Part shown: positions 14,806-23,664 of the stretch, one piece after another
Layout of the letters: each line of letters starts with the position of its first letter
Position numbering within the stretch: the first letter of the stretch is position 1
Source: Chloroflexota bacterium
GTDB taxonomy: Bacteria; Chloroflexota; UBA11872
Length of the DNA stretch: 29,612 nucleotides
Direction of reading: 5' to 3'
NCBI GenBank assembly: GCA_026707185.1
Contig: JAPOXI010000083.1
Span: forward strand, 1 to 29,612
The notes under the pieces: generated by a model
What the model was told of the DNA's origin: nothing
Seen by the model: only the letters and a program-made list of their open reading frames with translations
The model's database searches: none
Program-made: the position numbers and the translations under genes

Positions 14806-16395
14806 ATGAACGCCATTGCAGGTTTTGAAGTGATCCTGGTTACCGGGGCAACCGGATATATCGGCGGACGGTTGGTCCCTCGGCTGCTTGAAGAAGGCCA
14901 CCGCATTCGCGTTCTCGTGCGGAGCAGGGCGCATGCCGCATCTCGCTCCTGGTTCAGTCAAGTCGAAGTTGCGGTCGGCGACGTGTTCAACGCTCAAGAC
15001 CTATCAAAGGCGCTCGAAGGCGTGGACGCCGCCTACTACCTGATTCATAGCATGTCGAAGGGAGCGAGCTTCGGAGACTTGGATGCCTCGGCTGCCCGCG
15101 CCTTCGGCCGCACGGCCAGGCAGTCCGGCGTTCGCCGCATCATCTACCTGGGTGGCCTCGGGGAGCCTGGAGCCCATCTGTCCGAGCACTTGCGCTCGCG
15201 CCATGAGACTGGACAGGCGCTTCGGGAGGGCGGAGTTCCGGTTACTGAGTTCAGGGCGGCGGTCATAGTCGGCTCGGGCAGCATTTCGTTCGAGATGATT
15301 CGCTATCTCGTGGAACGTCTCCCGGTCATGGTCTGTCCCAGGTGGATCTACTCTCGAATTCAGCCCATCGCCGTCGATGATGTTCTGAAGTACCTGGTCA
15401 CTTCGCTTATCGTTCCGGAGAGTGCCGGGCGCATCGTCGAGATTGGCGGCCGGGATGTGACGACCTACCGGGGGCTGATTCTCGGCTACGCGAAGGCTCG
15501 ATGTCTGCGGCGTCTTCTGGTTCCCGTCCCGGTTCTGACCCCACGATTGTCCTCATACTGGGTTCATTGGATTACGCCCATCCCGGCCGGCATCACCGGG
15601 GCGCTCGTGGAGGGGCTTCGCAACGACGTCGTCGTAACAGACCACCTTGCTCGCACGCTCTTTCCCCACATTGAGCCTCAAGACTATGCCGCGGCCATTG
15701 ATCGGGTGATTCAGGATCTCGATGAGGGATGCCTCGACACGTCCTGGTCCGACGCGGCAGGCCCAATGCCGGAACTGGAGCCACAGGTCGTCCTGGCGTC
15801 TGATCGAGGAACGATCGTCGAGCGCAGGATTCGCAGGATTTCAGCTCCGGCCACGGAGGTGTACCGGGTGCTCACGAGCATCGGTTCATCGCGCGGCTGG
15901 TACTTCGCCAACTGGACTTGGAGAATTCGCGGATTGATCGACCGGCTGCTCGGCGGCGCCGGACTTCGCCGCGGGCGACGACATCCGGATGACCTGCGAG
16001 TTGGCGATGCTCTGGATTTCTGGCGCGTGGAGGAGCTGCAAGCCGATTCGCTGATTCGCCTGCGAGCCGAAATGAAGCTTCCCGGCCGGGCCTGGCTCCA
16101 GTTCCGTCTGTCCGAGATCTGCGACGGCAAGACCCGCTTAGAGCAAACGGCAGTTTTTGTCCCCAAGGGCTTAGCGGGGCTGGCTTACTGGTACGTCCTG
16201 TATCCGGTCCATGCGTGGATTTTTGACGGCCTGGCAACAGCCATCGCTCGACGAGCGGAAGCGGCCGCGGCGCCCCCGGCAGGATTCGAACCTGCGGCCC
16301 ACGGCTTAGAAGGCCGTCGCTCTGATCCACTGAGCTACGGGGGCTCAGGCGAGTCTGGCACAGGATCCAGCCCGCGAAGGTCGGCCGAGCGTTGA
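14806..16395 (+). CDS. SDR/NmrA-like NAD(P)-binding protein with DUF2867 domain
   Basis: This 529-aa protein has an atypical short-chain dehydrogenase domain (about 1-300; nucleotide-binding TGATGYIGG at 13-21) followed by a DUF2867 domain (about 335-480). A hydrophobic stretch near 455-478 may touch the membrane. The family resembles YbjT-like proteins and its function is unknown. GTG at 14830 with GCAGG upstream is an alternative start that would place the Rossmann strand right at the N-terminus. The last 41 or so codons are odd: from about residue 488 the frame runs antisense through a tRNA-Arg gene and on to TGA at 16393-16395. The true functional domain probably ends near residue 485, and the tail is a by-product of the overlap. 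Confidence 0.85.
   Translation: MNAIAGFEVILVTGATGYIGGRLVPRLLEEGHRIRVLVRSRAHAASRSWFSQVEVAVGDVFNAQDLSKALEGVDAAYYLIHSMSKGASFGDLDASAARAFGRTARQSGVRRIIYLGGLGEPGAHLSEHLRSRHETGQALREGGVPVTEFRAAVIVGSGSISFEMIRYLVERLPVMVCPRWIYSRIQPIAVDDVLKYLVTSLIVPESAGRIVEIGGRDVTTYRGLILGYAKARCLRRLLVPVPVLTPRLSSYWVHWITPIPAGITGALVEGLRNDVVVTDHLARTLFPHIEPQDYAAAIDRVIQDLDEGCLDTSWSDAAGPMPELEPQVVLASDRGTIVERRIRRISAPATEVYRVLTSIGSSRGWYFANWTWRIRGLIDRLLGGAGLRRGRRHPDDLRVGDALDFWRVEELQADSLIRLRAEMKLPGRAWLQFRLSEICDGKTRLEQTAVFVPKGLAGLAYWYVLYPVHAWIFDGLATAIARRAEAAAAPPAGFEPAAHGLEGRRSDPLSYGGSGESGTGSSPRRSAER
16271..16344 (-). tRNA. tRNA-Arg (anticodon TCT)
   Basis: The minus strand folds as a full cloverleaf: a 7-bp acceptor stem GCCCCCG/CGGGGGC, a D arm with GCTC/GAGC, an anticodon stem ACGGC/GCCGT around the loop CTTCTAA (anticodon TCT, reading AGA), a 5-base variable loop and a T arm GCAGG-TTCGAAT-CCTGC. 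The discriminator base is G and the CCA end is not encoded. It lies downstream of korB on the same strand and is fully overlapped by the 3' end of the opposite-strand SDR/DUF2867 gene. Confidence 0.96.
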
Positions 16396-16447
16396 CCGGG
16401 CCGCACCCACGAACCTGTTTTGCCTGGGTGAGTTTGGAGGCGGCGCC

Positions 16448-17395
16448 TTAGCGGTACGCGTCCTCAAGCCGAGAGATGTCTTGCCCGGGCGTGGCCAAAT
16501 CCAACAGGCTATTGGCGCCCAATTCAGGCAAGCGGCCAGCAAGTTCATCCTCATACGTCGGTGCGTCGACCTGGTAGAGCACCCCCGTTGGAATACGGTC
16601 GCCCCACTCGAACGACTTAGCGATTGCGGCTTGCTGCTTGGCCACGATCTCGTCCTGGTTGCTCGGGTCATGCACACGACCGTCGAAACCTTCGTCCGCG
16701 AGCCGATAGATGCGGTTGTGGCCAACATCGCGGCCGCGGAAGAAGTCGATGGTCATCAGGTCGTTGTAGATCGGGCAGGGCTGCAGGATGTCAATGAGCG
16801 CCGTACCGCGATGCTGGACGGCCTGCACGATCAGGCTCACCAGGTCCGGCTGGGCCATGGCGTAGCCGCGCGCAATGAAGGTGTAGCCCGAGGCGATTGC
16901 CAGACCGATGGGGTTCACGCTCTCCTGGATCGCGGCTTCAGCCATGCCTTTGGTCTTCTGGCCGCGGCGCATCGTGGGAGCCGCCTGGCCCTTGGTGAGG
17001 CCGTAGACGCCGTTGTTGTGGACGAGATAGGCAATGTTCAGGTTGCGGCGACCAGAGTTGACGAGGTAGCCCGCGCCAATGCCATAGCCGTCGCCGTCTC
17101 CACCGGCCACGAGAACTTCCAGGTTTTGATTGGCCAGCTTCACGCCGGTAGCCACGTTAAGGGCCCGACCGTGGAGCGTGTGCAGGCCATAGGAGTTGAT
17201 GTAGTGCGGGAGCTTGCCGGCGCAACCGATGCCCGAGATCACCGCAACTTCGTGCGGTGGACGACCAAGCTTGGCCAGCGCTTGCTTGACTGCGCTGAGG
17301 ATTCCGAAGTCGCCGCAGCCGCCGCACCAGTCCGGATGCGAGTCCTCAACCCCAAAGGTCTTGGCCGTCAATCGTTCGGTGTCAGCGACTACCAC
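16448..17395 (-). CDS. korB: 2-oxoacid:ferredoxin oxidoreductase beta subunit (KorB-like)
   Basis: This is the thiamine-diphosphate-binding subunit (about 315 aa) of a two-subunit oxidoreductase that decarboxylates a 2-oxoacid, makes the acyl-CoA and reduces ferredoxin. It shows the iron-sulfur-cluster Cys residues in WCGGC (Cys24, Cys27), IGCAGK (Cys58) and QPCP, and the ThDP/Mg motif GDGD (99-102) ending in NN (127-128). The GTG at 17395 was chosen because the frame further upstream overlaps korA; GGA precedes it closely. The gene starts 17 bases after the korA stop. The adjacent sucCD genes make 2-oxoglutarate (product succinyl-CoA) the likely substrate, though pyruvate or branched-chain oxoacids cannot be excluded. 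Confidence 0.93.
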   Translation of the reverse strand: MVVADTERLTAKTFGVEDSHPDWCGGCGDFGILSAVKQALAKLGRPPHEVAVISGIGCAGKLPHYINSYGLHTLHGRALNVATGVKLANQNLEVLVAGGDGDGYGIGAGYLVNSGRRNLNIAYLVHNNGVYGLTKGQAAPTMRRGQKTKGMAEAAIQESVNPIGLAIASGYTFIARGYAMAQPDLVSLIVQAVQHRGTALIDILQPCPIYNDLMTIDFFRGRDVGHNRIYRLADEGFDGRVHDPSNQDEIVAKQQAAIAKSFEWGDRIPTGVLYQVDAPTYEDELAGRLPELGANSLLDLATPGQDISRLEDAYR

Positions 17396-17412
17396 GTCGA
17401 TCCATGCCCTTT

Positions 17413-19272
17413 CTACGGGTGCGAGAGCACCAGCCGACCGATGTCGGCCTCGTTGTGCTCGCACACGGCTTCAACAACCTCGTCCTGCGAGAACGGGCGC
17501 CCGTCGTACTTCAGCGCCATTCGTTCAAGCTTGATGCCGGTCTGTTCCGCGATCAGCATGCCCAACTGACCCATGTAATTGTCTTCCACCAGGACAACCC
17601 GGCGGGCGCGGCTCAGTGTGTCTTGCACGACCGCGGTGGGGAACGGTCGCAGGAGCCGGATTTGCAAGAAGTTGGCGGAAATGCCGTGCTCCGACTCCAG
17701 CACCGGCAGGGCGTCCGTGATGGGTCCGCGCGTCGAACCCCAGCCGACAAGAGTAATGTCGGCATCCTCTGGGCCAAGAAGCTCGTACTGCCACTCTTCG
17801 TGGATTTCGGAGGCTGCCAGATCAAGCTTCTGCATGCGCTTTTCCATTTGCGCCATGCGGTTCTCGATTTGCTCGTCGATCCGACCCCGCTCGGTGTGTT
17901 CGTCGCTCGTCGTCACATACTGGCCGCCCGGTGTTCCGAAAACCGCCCGCGGGCTAATCCCCGACTCGGTCAGGCGATGGCGCCGGTACGGTTCCGAGCC
18001 GTTCATTTCCAGCGTCCAGTACTCACCGCGGTCGATCGGGAGCCCGTCCAGTCCCAGGTCGTCAAGCGTGACCAGCGAATTGGCAATGAACTTGTCCGCC
18101 AGGACGACGACCGGCATCTGGTAGCGGTCGCCCCAGTTGAACGCCATGTGGGTGATGCGCGCGGCTTCGCGCGTGTCGCCCGGTGCGACAACGATATGGG
18201 GGAACTCGCCGTGGGCGGGCTGCAGGGCGAAGCGCAGGTCCTGCTGCGACTGGCGCGTTGGAAGCCCGGTGCTCGGGCCTCCGCGCTGCCAGAGGACAAC
18301 GACTGGGCCGGCAGCTTCGGTAATCGACGCGAAGCCGAGACCCTCGGCCATAAGGCTGAACCCGGGGCCGGCCGTTGACGTCGCCGCGCGGACGCCGGCG
18401 TGGGCCGCGCCGACCGCCATGTTCATCGAGGCGACTTCGTCTTCGGCCTGCAAGACCACGATGGGATAACTCGTCTGGTGACGCTCCAGCATCACGCTCT
18501 CGTCCGAGGCCGGGGCAATCGGGTAATACGTCTGGAACGCGCAGCCGGCGTGAATCTTGGCGATCCCCACGGCGTCCACACCCTTGATCAGCATGTGACC
18601 GTTGCGCTCGGGACGCGGGCGGAGCGTGACGTGAAACTCTTCCTTGGCGTAGGCGCGTCGCGCCTGCTCCGCCGCGTGCAGCAGGACGTGGCGGTTCATT
18701 TCCACCATGTCCTGTCGGTGCGCGGGAAGAACCTCGGCTACGAGCGACACCACGTGACTGATGTCGAAGTCCAGCAGGGCGCAGCTGGCGCCGATCGGCA
18801 CCATGTTGCGCATCACGCTGTGGCGGCGAGCGTTGTAGGTAACGCCCAATTCCTCGACCGACTCGCGAACAACGTCGTCGTAAGCCAGCGCCACCACGTG
18901 GATGTCATCGCGCTCGATCGCGGAATGGTCGATCTTGGCCTTGGAATCCAGAACCACCACGCCGTCCGGGGCCAGCCGGTGCAGGTGGCCGCCGTGCCGC
19001 TGGTAATCCTGGTACTCCGGTGTTCCGAAGAGAGTCTCCGCGTCAAGCGCCAGCAGCAGGTCCACGTGTTCCACGTGCGAGTGGACCGGCTGGTCACTCG
19101 TCCGCACGCGATACGAGATATGCCGCCCCATGATGTTCGAGTGGTACTCGACGTTCGAGAACACGTAGAGACCGGCTCGGGCGCAGGCTTTGGCGAAGAG
19201 CTCGGCCGAACGGTTGACGCCGCCGGTAAGGGCCGGGCCGCCAATCATCCAGGAGAGGGCGTTTTCCGTCAT
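17413..19272 (-). CDS. korA: 2-oxoacid:ferredoxin oxidoreductase fused gamma-alpha subunit (KorA-like)
   Basis: This 619-aa protein is the large subunit. Its gamma domain (about 1-190, beginning with SWMIGGPALTGGVN) is fused to the alpha pyrimidine-binding domain (from about 225). Signatures include YYPIAPASDESVMLE, where classical enzymes have YPITPSSE, then EDEVASMNMAVGAAHAG, TSTAGPGFSLM and RGGPSTGLPTRQSQQDL. The C-terminal region (about 500-610) is the usual domain II. No separate ferredoxin-like delta subunit is encoded, which fits the two-subunit KorAB type seen in archaea, actinobacteria and Chloroflexota. It is followed by korB on the same strand and lies 109 bases after sucD. The AP in place of the common TP in the substrate motif may reflect substrate choice. 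Confidence 0.93.
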   Translation of the reverse strand: MTENALSWMIGGPALTGGVNRSAELFAKACARAGLYVFSNVEYHSNIMGRHISYRVRTSDQPVHSHVEHVDLLLALDAETLFGTPEYQDYQRHGGHLHRLAPDGVVVLDSKAKIDHSAIERDDIHVVALAYDDVVRESVEELGVTYNARRHSVMRNMVPIGASCALLDFDISHVVSLVAEVLPAHRQDMVEMNRHVLLHAAEQARRAYAKEEFHVTLRPRPERNGHMLIKGVDAVGIAKIHAGCAFQTYYPIAPASDESVMLERHQTSYPIVVLQAEDEVASMNMAVGAAHAGVRAATSTAGPGFSLMAEGLGFASITEAAGPVVVLWQRGGPSTGLPTRQSQQDLRFALQPAHGEFPHIVVAPGDTREAARITHMAFNWGDRYQMPVVVLADKFIANSLVTLDDLGLDGLPIDRGEYWTLEMNGSEPYRRHRLTESGISPRAVFGTPGGQYVTTSDEHTERGRIDEQIENRMAQMEKRMQKLDLAASEIHEEWQYELLGPEDADITLVGWGSTRGPITDALPVLESEHGISANFLQIRLLRPFPTAVVQDTLSRARRVVLVEDNYMGQLGMLIAEQTGIKLERMALKYDGRPFSQDEVVEAVCEHNEADIGRLVLSHP

Positions 19273-19381
19273 CGAGCTGTCACCAGTCGGCGGCCGCGTC
19301 GCGTGGCGATTTTGGGCGACCAGATGTCCTGAAAGGTCGTTGTCGTTCCGTCCATTATTACCAGCCGCACACTCTCCTAAC

Positions 19382-20263
19382 CTATCGCAGTCTGTCTACC
19401 AATAACCGGGCAGCGTGCTCCGGCGTTTCGCCTACCAGCACACCGGCCGCTCGCAGCGCGGATTCTTTCGCGGTCGCACTGCCGGACGTGCCTGACACGA
19501 TGGCGCCCGCGTGCCCCATCCGGCGTTCGGGGGGCGCGGTCTTCCCGGCAATGAATGAAGTGACGGGCTTCGTCATTCGCTCTTGAATATACGTTGCCGC
19601 CCGCTCTTCGTCGTCACCGCCGATTTCACCTAACAAGACTACTCCATCAGTCTGGGGATCCGCCTCAAACTTTGACAGCACGTCGATGAAGCGGGTGCCG
19701 ATGATGGGATCTCCGCCGATCCCAACGGTCGTCGTCTGTCCAGCCCCAAGGTCGGTCAAGTGCTGGACGACCTCGTATGTCAGCGTTCCGCTGCGGCTGA
19801 CCACGCCCACGGGCCCGGGCGAGTGGACGGCCCAGGGCATGACACCCACCTTGACCCCATCCGCCGGTGTGGTGACGCCCGGACAATTCGGTCCAATCAG
19901 GTGCGCGCCGGCGGCACGCACCCGCGGCATCACTCGAAGCATGTCGAGGACGGGAATCCCCTCGGTCAGGCACACGATTACGTTCAGACCCGCAGCCGCA
20001 TCCTCCAGGATGGCGTCCGCGGCGAATGCGGCCGGCACAAAAATGCACGCAGCGTTGGCATCCGTTTCCTGTGTCGCCTCGGCAACCGTGTTGAAGACCG
20101 GAATGTCCTCCAGCCCATCCACCGCGACGCCGCCGCGGCCCGGGGTAACCCCGGCTACGACCTGCGTGCCGGCCTCGCGCATGAGGCGCGTATGAAACGA
20201 ACCCTGACTTCCGGTCATTCCCTGAACGACGAGCCGCGTCGTCGCGTCAAGCAGAACGCTCAT
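19382..20263 (-). CDS. sucD: Succinyl-CoA synthetase (ADP/GDP-forming) alpha subunit
   Basis: This 293-aa protein is the CoA-binding subunit that carries the phosphohistidine. It has the CoA-binding [12 protein letters not shown] (13-24), GPNCPGV (124-130), the [10 protein letters not shown] loop and [12 protein letters not shown] with the phosphorylated His251. It works with SucC to convert succinyl-CoA to succinate with substrate-level phosphorylation. Its ATG overlaps the sucC stop by 4 bases (ATGA), so translation is coupled. With KorAB next to it, this gives a ferredoxin-linked step from 2-oxoglutarate to succinate. Confidence 0.96.
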   Translation of the reverse strand: MSVLLDATTRLVVQGMTGSQGSFHTRLMREAGTQVVAGVTPGRGGVAVDGLEDIPVFNTVAEATQETDANAACIFVPAAFAADAILEDAAAGLNVIVCLTEGIPVLDMLRVMPRVRAAGAHLIGPNCPGVTTPADGVKVGVMPWAVHSPGPVGVVSRSGTLTYEVVQHLTDLGAGQTTTVGIGGDPIIGTRFIDVLSKFEADPQTDGVVLLGEIGGDDEERAATYIQERMTKPVTSFIAGKTAPPERRMGHAGAIVSGTSGSATAKESALRAAGVLVGETPEHAARLLVDRLR

Positions 20264-21390
20264 CGCGCCGCCTCCACGACCTGGGCGGCAGCCGAGTCCA
20301 TGGATCGCTCGGCCCCAATCCCAGCTTCCTTAAGAAGCTCCAAGGCCTCGGCCTCACGGGTGCCAGCGACTCGGACCACCAGGGGAATGTTCTGGGTCAG
20401 GCGAGCGCGGGCCGCAATCACGCCCGCAGCCACGTCGTCGGCGCGCGTGATGCCGGCAAAAATGTTCACCAGGACCGCGCGCACGTTGGGATCTTCCAGG
20501 ATTATCTCGAAGGCCGTCGTGATTTTCTCCACCCCAGCGCCGCCGCCGACGTCCAGAAAGTTGGCGGGTTCGCCCCCGTAGTGCTTGATCACATCCATCG
20601 TGGCCATGGCGAGCCCGGCGCCGTTGACCATGCAGCCAATCGTGCCGTCGAGCTTGATGTAGCTCAGCCCGGCGTGGCGCGCGCGTCGCTCGGCCTCGCT
20701 CTCCTCGTGTGGGTCGCGAAGCCGTTCAACGTCGGCCTGTCGGGCCAGCGCGTTGTCGTCGATGTTCAGCTTGGCGTCAATGGCCTGCAGATTGCCTTCG
20801 GCGTCCACCACGAGCGGATTGACCTCCGCAAGTGACGCATCAACGTCGACAAAGGCCTTGACAAGGCCCTGCGCCACGCGCACGAACTGGCGGACCTGCG
20901 AGCTCGTGAGGGCAAGCGCAAAAGCAAGCTGCCGGGCTTGCCAGTCGGGCAAGCCAACCAGCGGATCGACGCTCGCGCGGAGAATCGCCGTCGGGTTCGT
21001 TGCTGCCACTTCCTCAATGTCGACGCCGCCTTCGGCGCTGGCCATCATGACCAGCGACTGGGCGGTCCGATCAATCACAACACCCAGGTACAGTTCGCGG
21101 GCTATCTCCACGGCCGGCGCAACAAGCACCCGCCGCACGGGCTCACCGCTGATATTCAGCGCGAGGATCTGTGTCGCTGCAGCTCCAGCTTCCTCTGGTG
21201 AACTGGCCAGCTTCACGCCGCCGGCCTTTCCGCGACCGCCGGCCAGCACCCGGGCCTTTATCACGACGAGGCCGCCAAGGGCTCTGGCAGCCTGCGCGGC
21301 CTCGTCAGCCGTCGCGGCAAGGCGCGATTCGGGAACGGGCAGCCCGTGACGCCGGAAGATGGCGCGGGCGTCAGATTCGTGGACCTTCAT
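20260..21390 (-). CDS. sucC: Succinyl-CoA synthetase (ADP/GDP-forming) beta subunit
   Basis: This 376-aa subunit has an N-terminal ATP-grasp domain (VLAGGRGKAGGVKL, about 48-61; LAEVNPLVVDAEG and IDAKLNIDDNAL for Mg-nucleotide binding) and a C-terminal CoA-ligase domain (FLDVGGGAGVEKI, VNIFAGITRAD). It is slightly shorter than the 385-400 residues typical of the family. It starts 12 bases after the ndk stop and overlaps sucD by 4 bases. Nucleotide preference (ADP or GDP) cannot be settled from the sequence. Confidence 0.96.
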   Translation of the reverse strand: MKVHESDARAIFRRHGLPVPESRLAATADEAAQAARALGGLVVIKARVLAGGRGKAGGVKLASSPEEAGAAATQILALNISGEPVRRVLVAPAVEIARELYLGVVIDRTAQSLVMMASAEGGVDIEEVAATNPTAILRASVDPLVGLPDWQARQLAFALALTSSQVRQFVRVAQGLVKAFVDVDASLAEVNPLVVDAEGNLQAIDAKLNIDDNALARQADVERLRDPHEESEAERRARHAGLSYIKLDGTIGCMVNGAGLAMATMDVIKHYGGEPANFLDVGGGAGVEKITTAFEIILEDPNVRAVLVNIFAGITRADDVAAGVIAARARLTQNIPLVVRVAGTREAEALELLKEAGIGAERSMDSAAAQVVEAAR

Positions 21391-21402
21391 GCCTTCTCAG
21401 TC

Positions 21403-21852
21403 TCACTCATAGACCCACTGATCCAGCGCCCGGTCGTAGTCCAGCACCTCGTCTGGCGAAAACCAGTGGGCAATCTCACGCGCCGCGGTTTCCGGCGCGT
21501 CCGAGGCGTGCACAAGGTTTCGCAATCCGGCCAGCGCCAGGTCGCCGCGAATCGTGCCGGCCGAGGCCTCATGCGGACGCGTGGCGCCGACCATGGCTCG
21601 CACGACCGATATCGCCTCCGGACCTTCCAGGACAGCGGCCACAATCGGCCCGCGTTGCAGGTGGGCAACCAGGCCATCAAAGAAGAACTTTCCCTCGTGC
21701 TCGGCATAGTGCTGGCTCGCCTGTTCACCGCTCGCGGCCACCAGCTTCAGCCCAATCACCCGCAGCCCACGCTGTTCGAATCGCTGAAGAATCTGCATCG
21801 CGATCGCGCGCTGCAGTGCGTCAGGCTTGAGCAAAACTAAGGTCCGTTCCAT
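21403..21852 (-). CDS. ndk: Nucleoside diphosphate kinase
   Basis: This 149-aa protein is full length for the family. It passes the gamma-phosphate between nucleoside di- and triphosphates through a phosphohistidine. It begins ERTLVLLKPDAL and has GATRPHEASAGTIRGDLA and RNLVHASDAPETA with the catalytic His115 (most bacteria have HGSD, here HASD). It sits 12 bases before sucC, so nucleoside triphosphate made by SucCD can be redistributed; ndk-sucC neighbours occur in other bacteria. Its own ATG lies 28 bases after the roadblock gene. Confidence 0.96.
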   Translation of the reverse strand: MERTLVLLKPDALQRAIAMQILQRFEQRGLRVIGLKLVAASGEQASQHYAEHEGKFFFDGLVAHLQRGPIVAAVLEGPEAISVVRAMVGATRPHEASAGTIRGDLALAGLRNLVHASDAPETAAREIAHWFSPDEVLDYDRALDQWVYE

Positions 21853-21880
21853 TCGGCTTCCTTCCCGTTGACGCCCATCG

Positions 21881-22225
21881 TCAGGCGCCAGGCTCGTCGT
21901 CGCCCGCGAGCAGGCCGGTCAACCTGTCGCGAATATCGTCCACATCCATTTCGAGGCCGCCGACCACGACGGCCTGCCAATGTCCTGAGCGCAGTGCCAG
22001 GCATTGGGTGTCCTGAGTCACGAACCAGATTTCGGCGATCTGCCCCAGCCCCATCGCTTCAACGGCCTGCTCCATCGTCCCAATGCTTGCCGAGAGCAGT
22101 CCCGGGCCAACAGGACCACCGCGGCCTCCGAGATCGCCCGTTGGAATCTCGCCAATCCGCCAGACCGCAGCACCGGTGATACCGGGCAGTCGCTGAATCT
22201 CCTCATGCAGGTCTAACGCGCGCAT
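21881..22225 (-). CDS. Roadblock/LC7 (MglB-like) domain protein
   Basis: This 114-aa protein has the length and pattern of a single roadblock/LC7 domain: an N-terminal helix, ITGAAVWRIGE, a long helix around TMEQAVEAMGLGQIAEIWFVT, and a strand pair ending WQAVVVGG. Such proteins dimerise and often regulate small Ras-like GTPases of the MglA type; no GTPase gene is in view. The ATG overlaps the TPR gene stop by one base (TAATG), so the two are probably made together and may interact. The family call is by pattern and not certain. Confidence 0.75.
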   Translation of the reverse strand: MRALDLHEEIQRLPGITGAAVWRIGEIPTGDLGGRGGPVGPGLLSASIGTMEQAVEAMGLGQIAEIWFVTQDTQCLALRSGHWQAVVVGGLEMDVDDIRDRLTGLLAGDDEPGA

Positions 22226-23664
22226 TATTCAGGGGACCGACCTGCAACATTGGCCGCCCGGAGATAGGCATCCGCGGCAGCCTGCGGTCGCCCCGTCTGC
22301 ATGTAATGGTCGCCCAACAATTTCCAGGCCGATCCGCGGAGTTCGCGATGAGCCACGGCTTCCAACAACAGGCCGTCCACACGCGCCTCGTCGGGATCGT
22401 TTGCCGCGACGATGTCGGTTAGCACGCGTACCGCCTCCGGCCATTCCGACTGCTCGATCAGGTGTCGTGCCCAGTCGAACGTCGAGAAGGATGCACCCGC
22501 GGTGGGCTCATCATCCGCCGCAACGGAATCTGCCTTTGCATCTTCGGAGGTACGTCGGGCCGCGTCCGTGGACGGCTCATCCACGTCCGGGGTTACCGGG
22601 CGCCTCGCACTGTCGTCGAGTTGCAACTGCTCGGGCGCCACAAGGGTGTCGTCTGCTGCGCTCGGCAAGCTTGCGTCCGCATCCTCGGAGACTTCGGATA
22701 CCGGGAGGTTCCGTTCGGTTTGCGGAGGCAGAGCCTGTTCCACGGATTCGCCGGGCAACCCGGCCGATCGTTCCCTGCCGTCGACGGCCTGGACATTCGC
22801 CGGCATCGGCTCGGCGTCATGTGTGGTTGACGCGTCAGCTCCGTCATCTGGCGGGGATTCGGCAGTTGGATCATTGCTCCCATTCGACGGTCGAAGCAGC
22901 TCGGGAGGCAGGGAGACTTCGACCGCGCCGGGCAACACGAGGCGGTGGACTTCCAGGGTGCCCAGGAGTTCCCGTGCTTCTCGAAACTCGGGGTCGATCC
23001 GCCCAATGCGATCCAAGAGCTCCTGGCCCTCGGCCGTGCGTCCGCGCTCAGAAAGAATGTGGGCACGCATAACGGCGGCGCGGACACATTCCTCAGCCTG
23101 GTCGGCCACGACACGGCACTCGGCCTCGCACGCCGGAAGCCGGCCGAGCCGCCACAGCGCTTCGGCCAGCGTGAGACGAACATCCACGCGCTCGGGGCTC
23201 TGGGTCACAGCGGCCCGGGCATGGCGCTCAGCCAAATCCGGCCAGCCGCAGTTGAGATGAACGCGCGCTAAGACGGCGGCGCTCGCCTCCAGTGAATCGG
23301 CTTCGACATTCAGGATCTCCAGGGCAGTCGCCAGCACCTCGGGGTCGGTGGGAATAAGCTCCACCGCCTGCCGAGCAGCCATGCGGGCTCGGTCGGTATC
23401 TCCTCGACGCTGAAACAGTCGTGCTTGCGCGGCGCGCGCCTCGGCGTTTGTCGGCTCAACCGAAGTGACGGCGCGCAGGTCATCAAGCGCGGAATCGGAA
23501 TCGTTCACCTGTTCGGCAAGCAGTGCGCGAACCAGCCGCGCGGGCGGGTAGCTGGCGAACTCGGCGAGCAGTCGCTCCGCAATTGAACGGGCCCGTTCCG
23601 ATTCACCGTCGGCCAACGCCTGACGCGCCAGATGCGCCGCCTCGCTTGGGCGCATGTCAGCCAA
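22225..23664 (-). CDS. TPR-repeat protein with a long acidic disordered linker
   Basis: This 479-aa protein has TPR-type helical repeats over about residues 5-240 (ARQALADGESERARSIAERL, ARAAQARLFQRRGDTDRARM and similar A/L/Y patterns). A low-complexity stretch rich in Asp, Glu, Ser, Thr, Pro and Ala follows at about 255-395, and then a final TPR pair up to residue 475 (LLGDHYMQTGRPQAAADAYL). It has no signal peptide, so it is a cytoplasmic scaffold. Its start overlaps the end of the M16 peptidase gene by 8 bases and its stop overlaps the roadblock start, which suggests a translationally coupled trio. The function is unknown; binding to the roadblock protein is a reasonable inference. Confidence 0.85.
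   Translation of the reverse strand: MADMRPSEAAHLARQALADGESERARSIAERLLAEFASYPPARLVRALLAEQVNDSDSALDDLRAVTSVEPTNAEARAAQARLFQRRGDTDRARMAARQAVELIPTDPEVLATALEILNVEADSLEASAAVLARVHLNCGWPDLAERHARAAVTQSPERVDVRLTLAEALWRLGRLPACEAECRVVADQAEECVRAAVMRAHILSERGRTAEGQELLDRIGRIDPEFREARELLGTLEVHRLVLPGAVEVSLPPELLRPSNGSNDPTAESPPDDGADASTTHDAEPMPANVQAVDGRERSAGLPGESVEQALPPQTERNLPVSEVSEDADASLPSAADDTLVAPEQLQLDDSARRPVTPDVDEPSTDAARRTSEDAKADSVAADDEPTAGASFSTFDWARHLIEQSEWPEAVRVLTDIVAANDPDEARVDGLLLEAVAHRELRGSAWKLLGDHYMQTGRPQAAADAYLRAANVAGRSPE

Noticed and set aside
16481..18378. Long + strand open frames opposite korB and korA
   Set aside because: The minus-strand frames encode unmistakable ferredoxin oxidoreductase subunits; the opposite frames have no domain pattern and contain low-complexity Val/Ala/Arg sequence.
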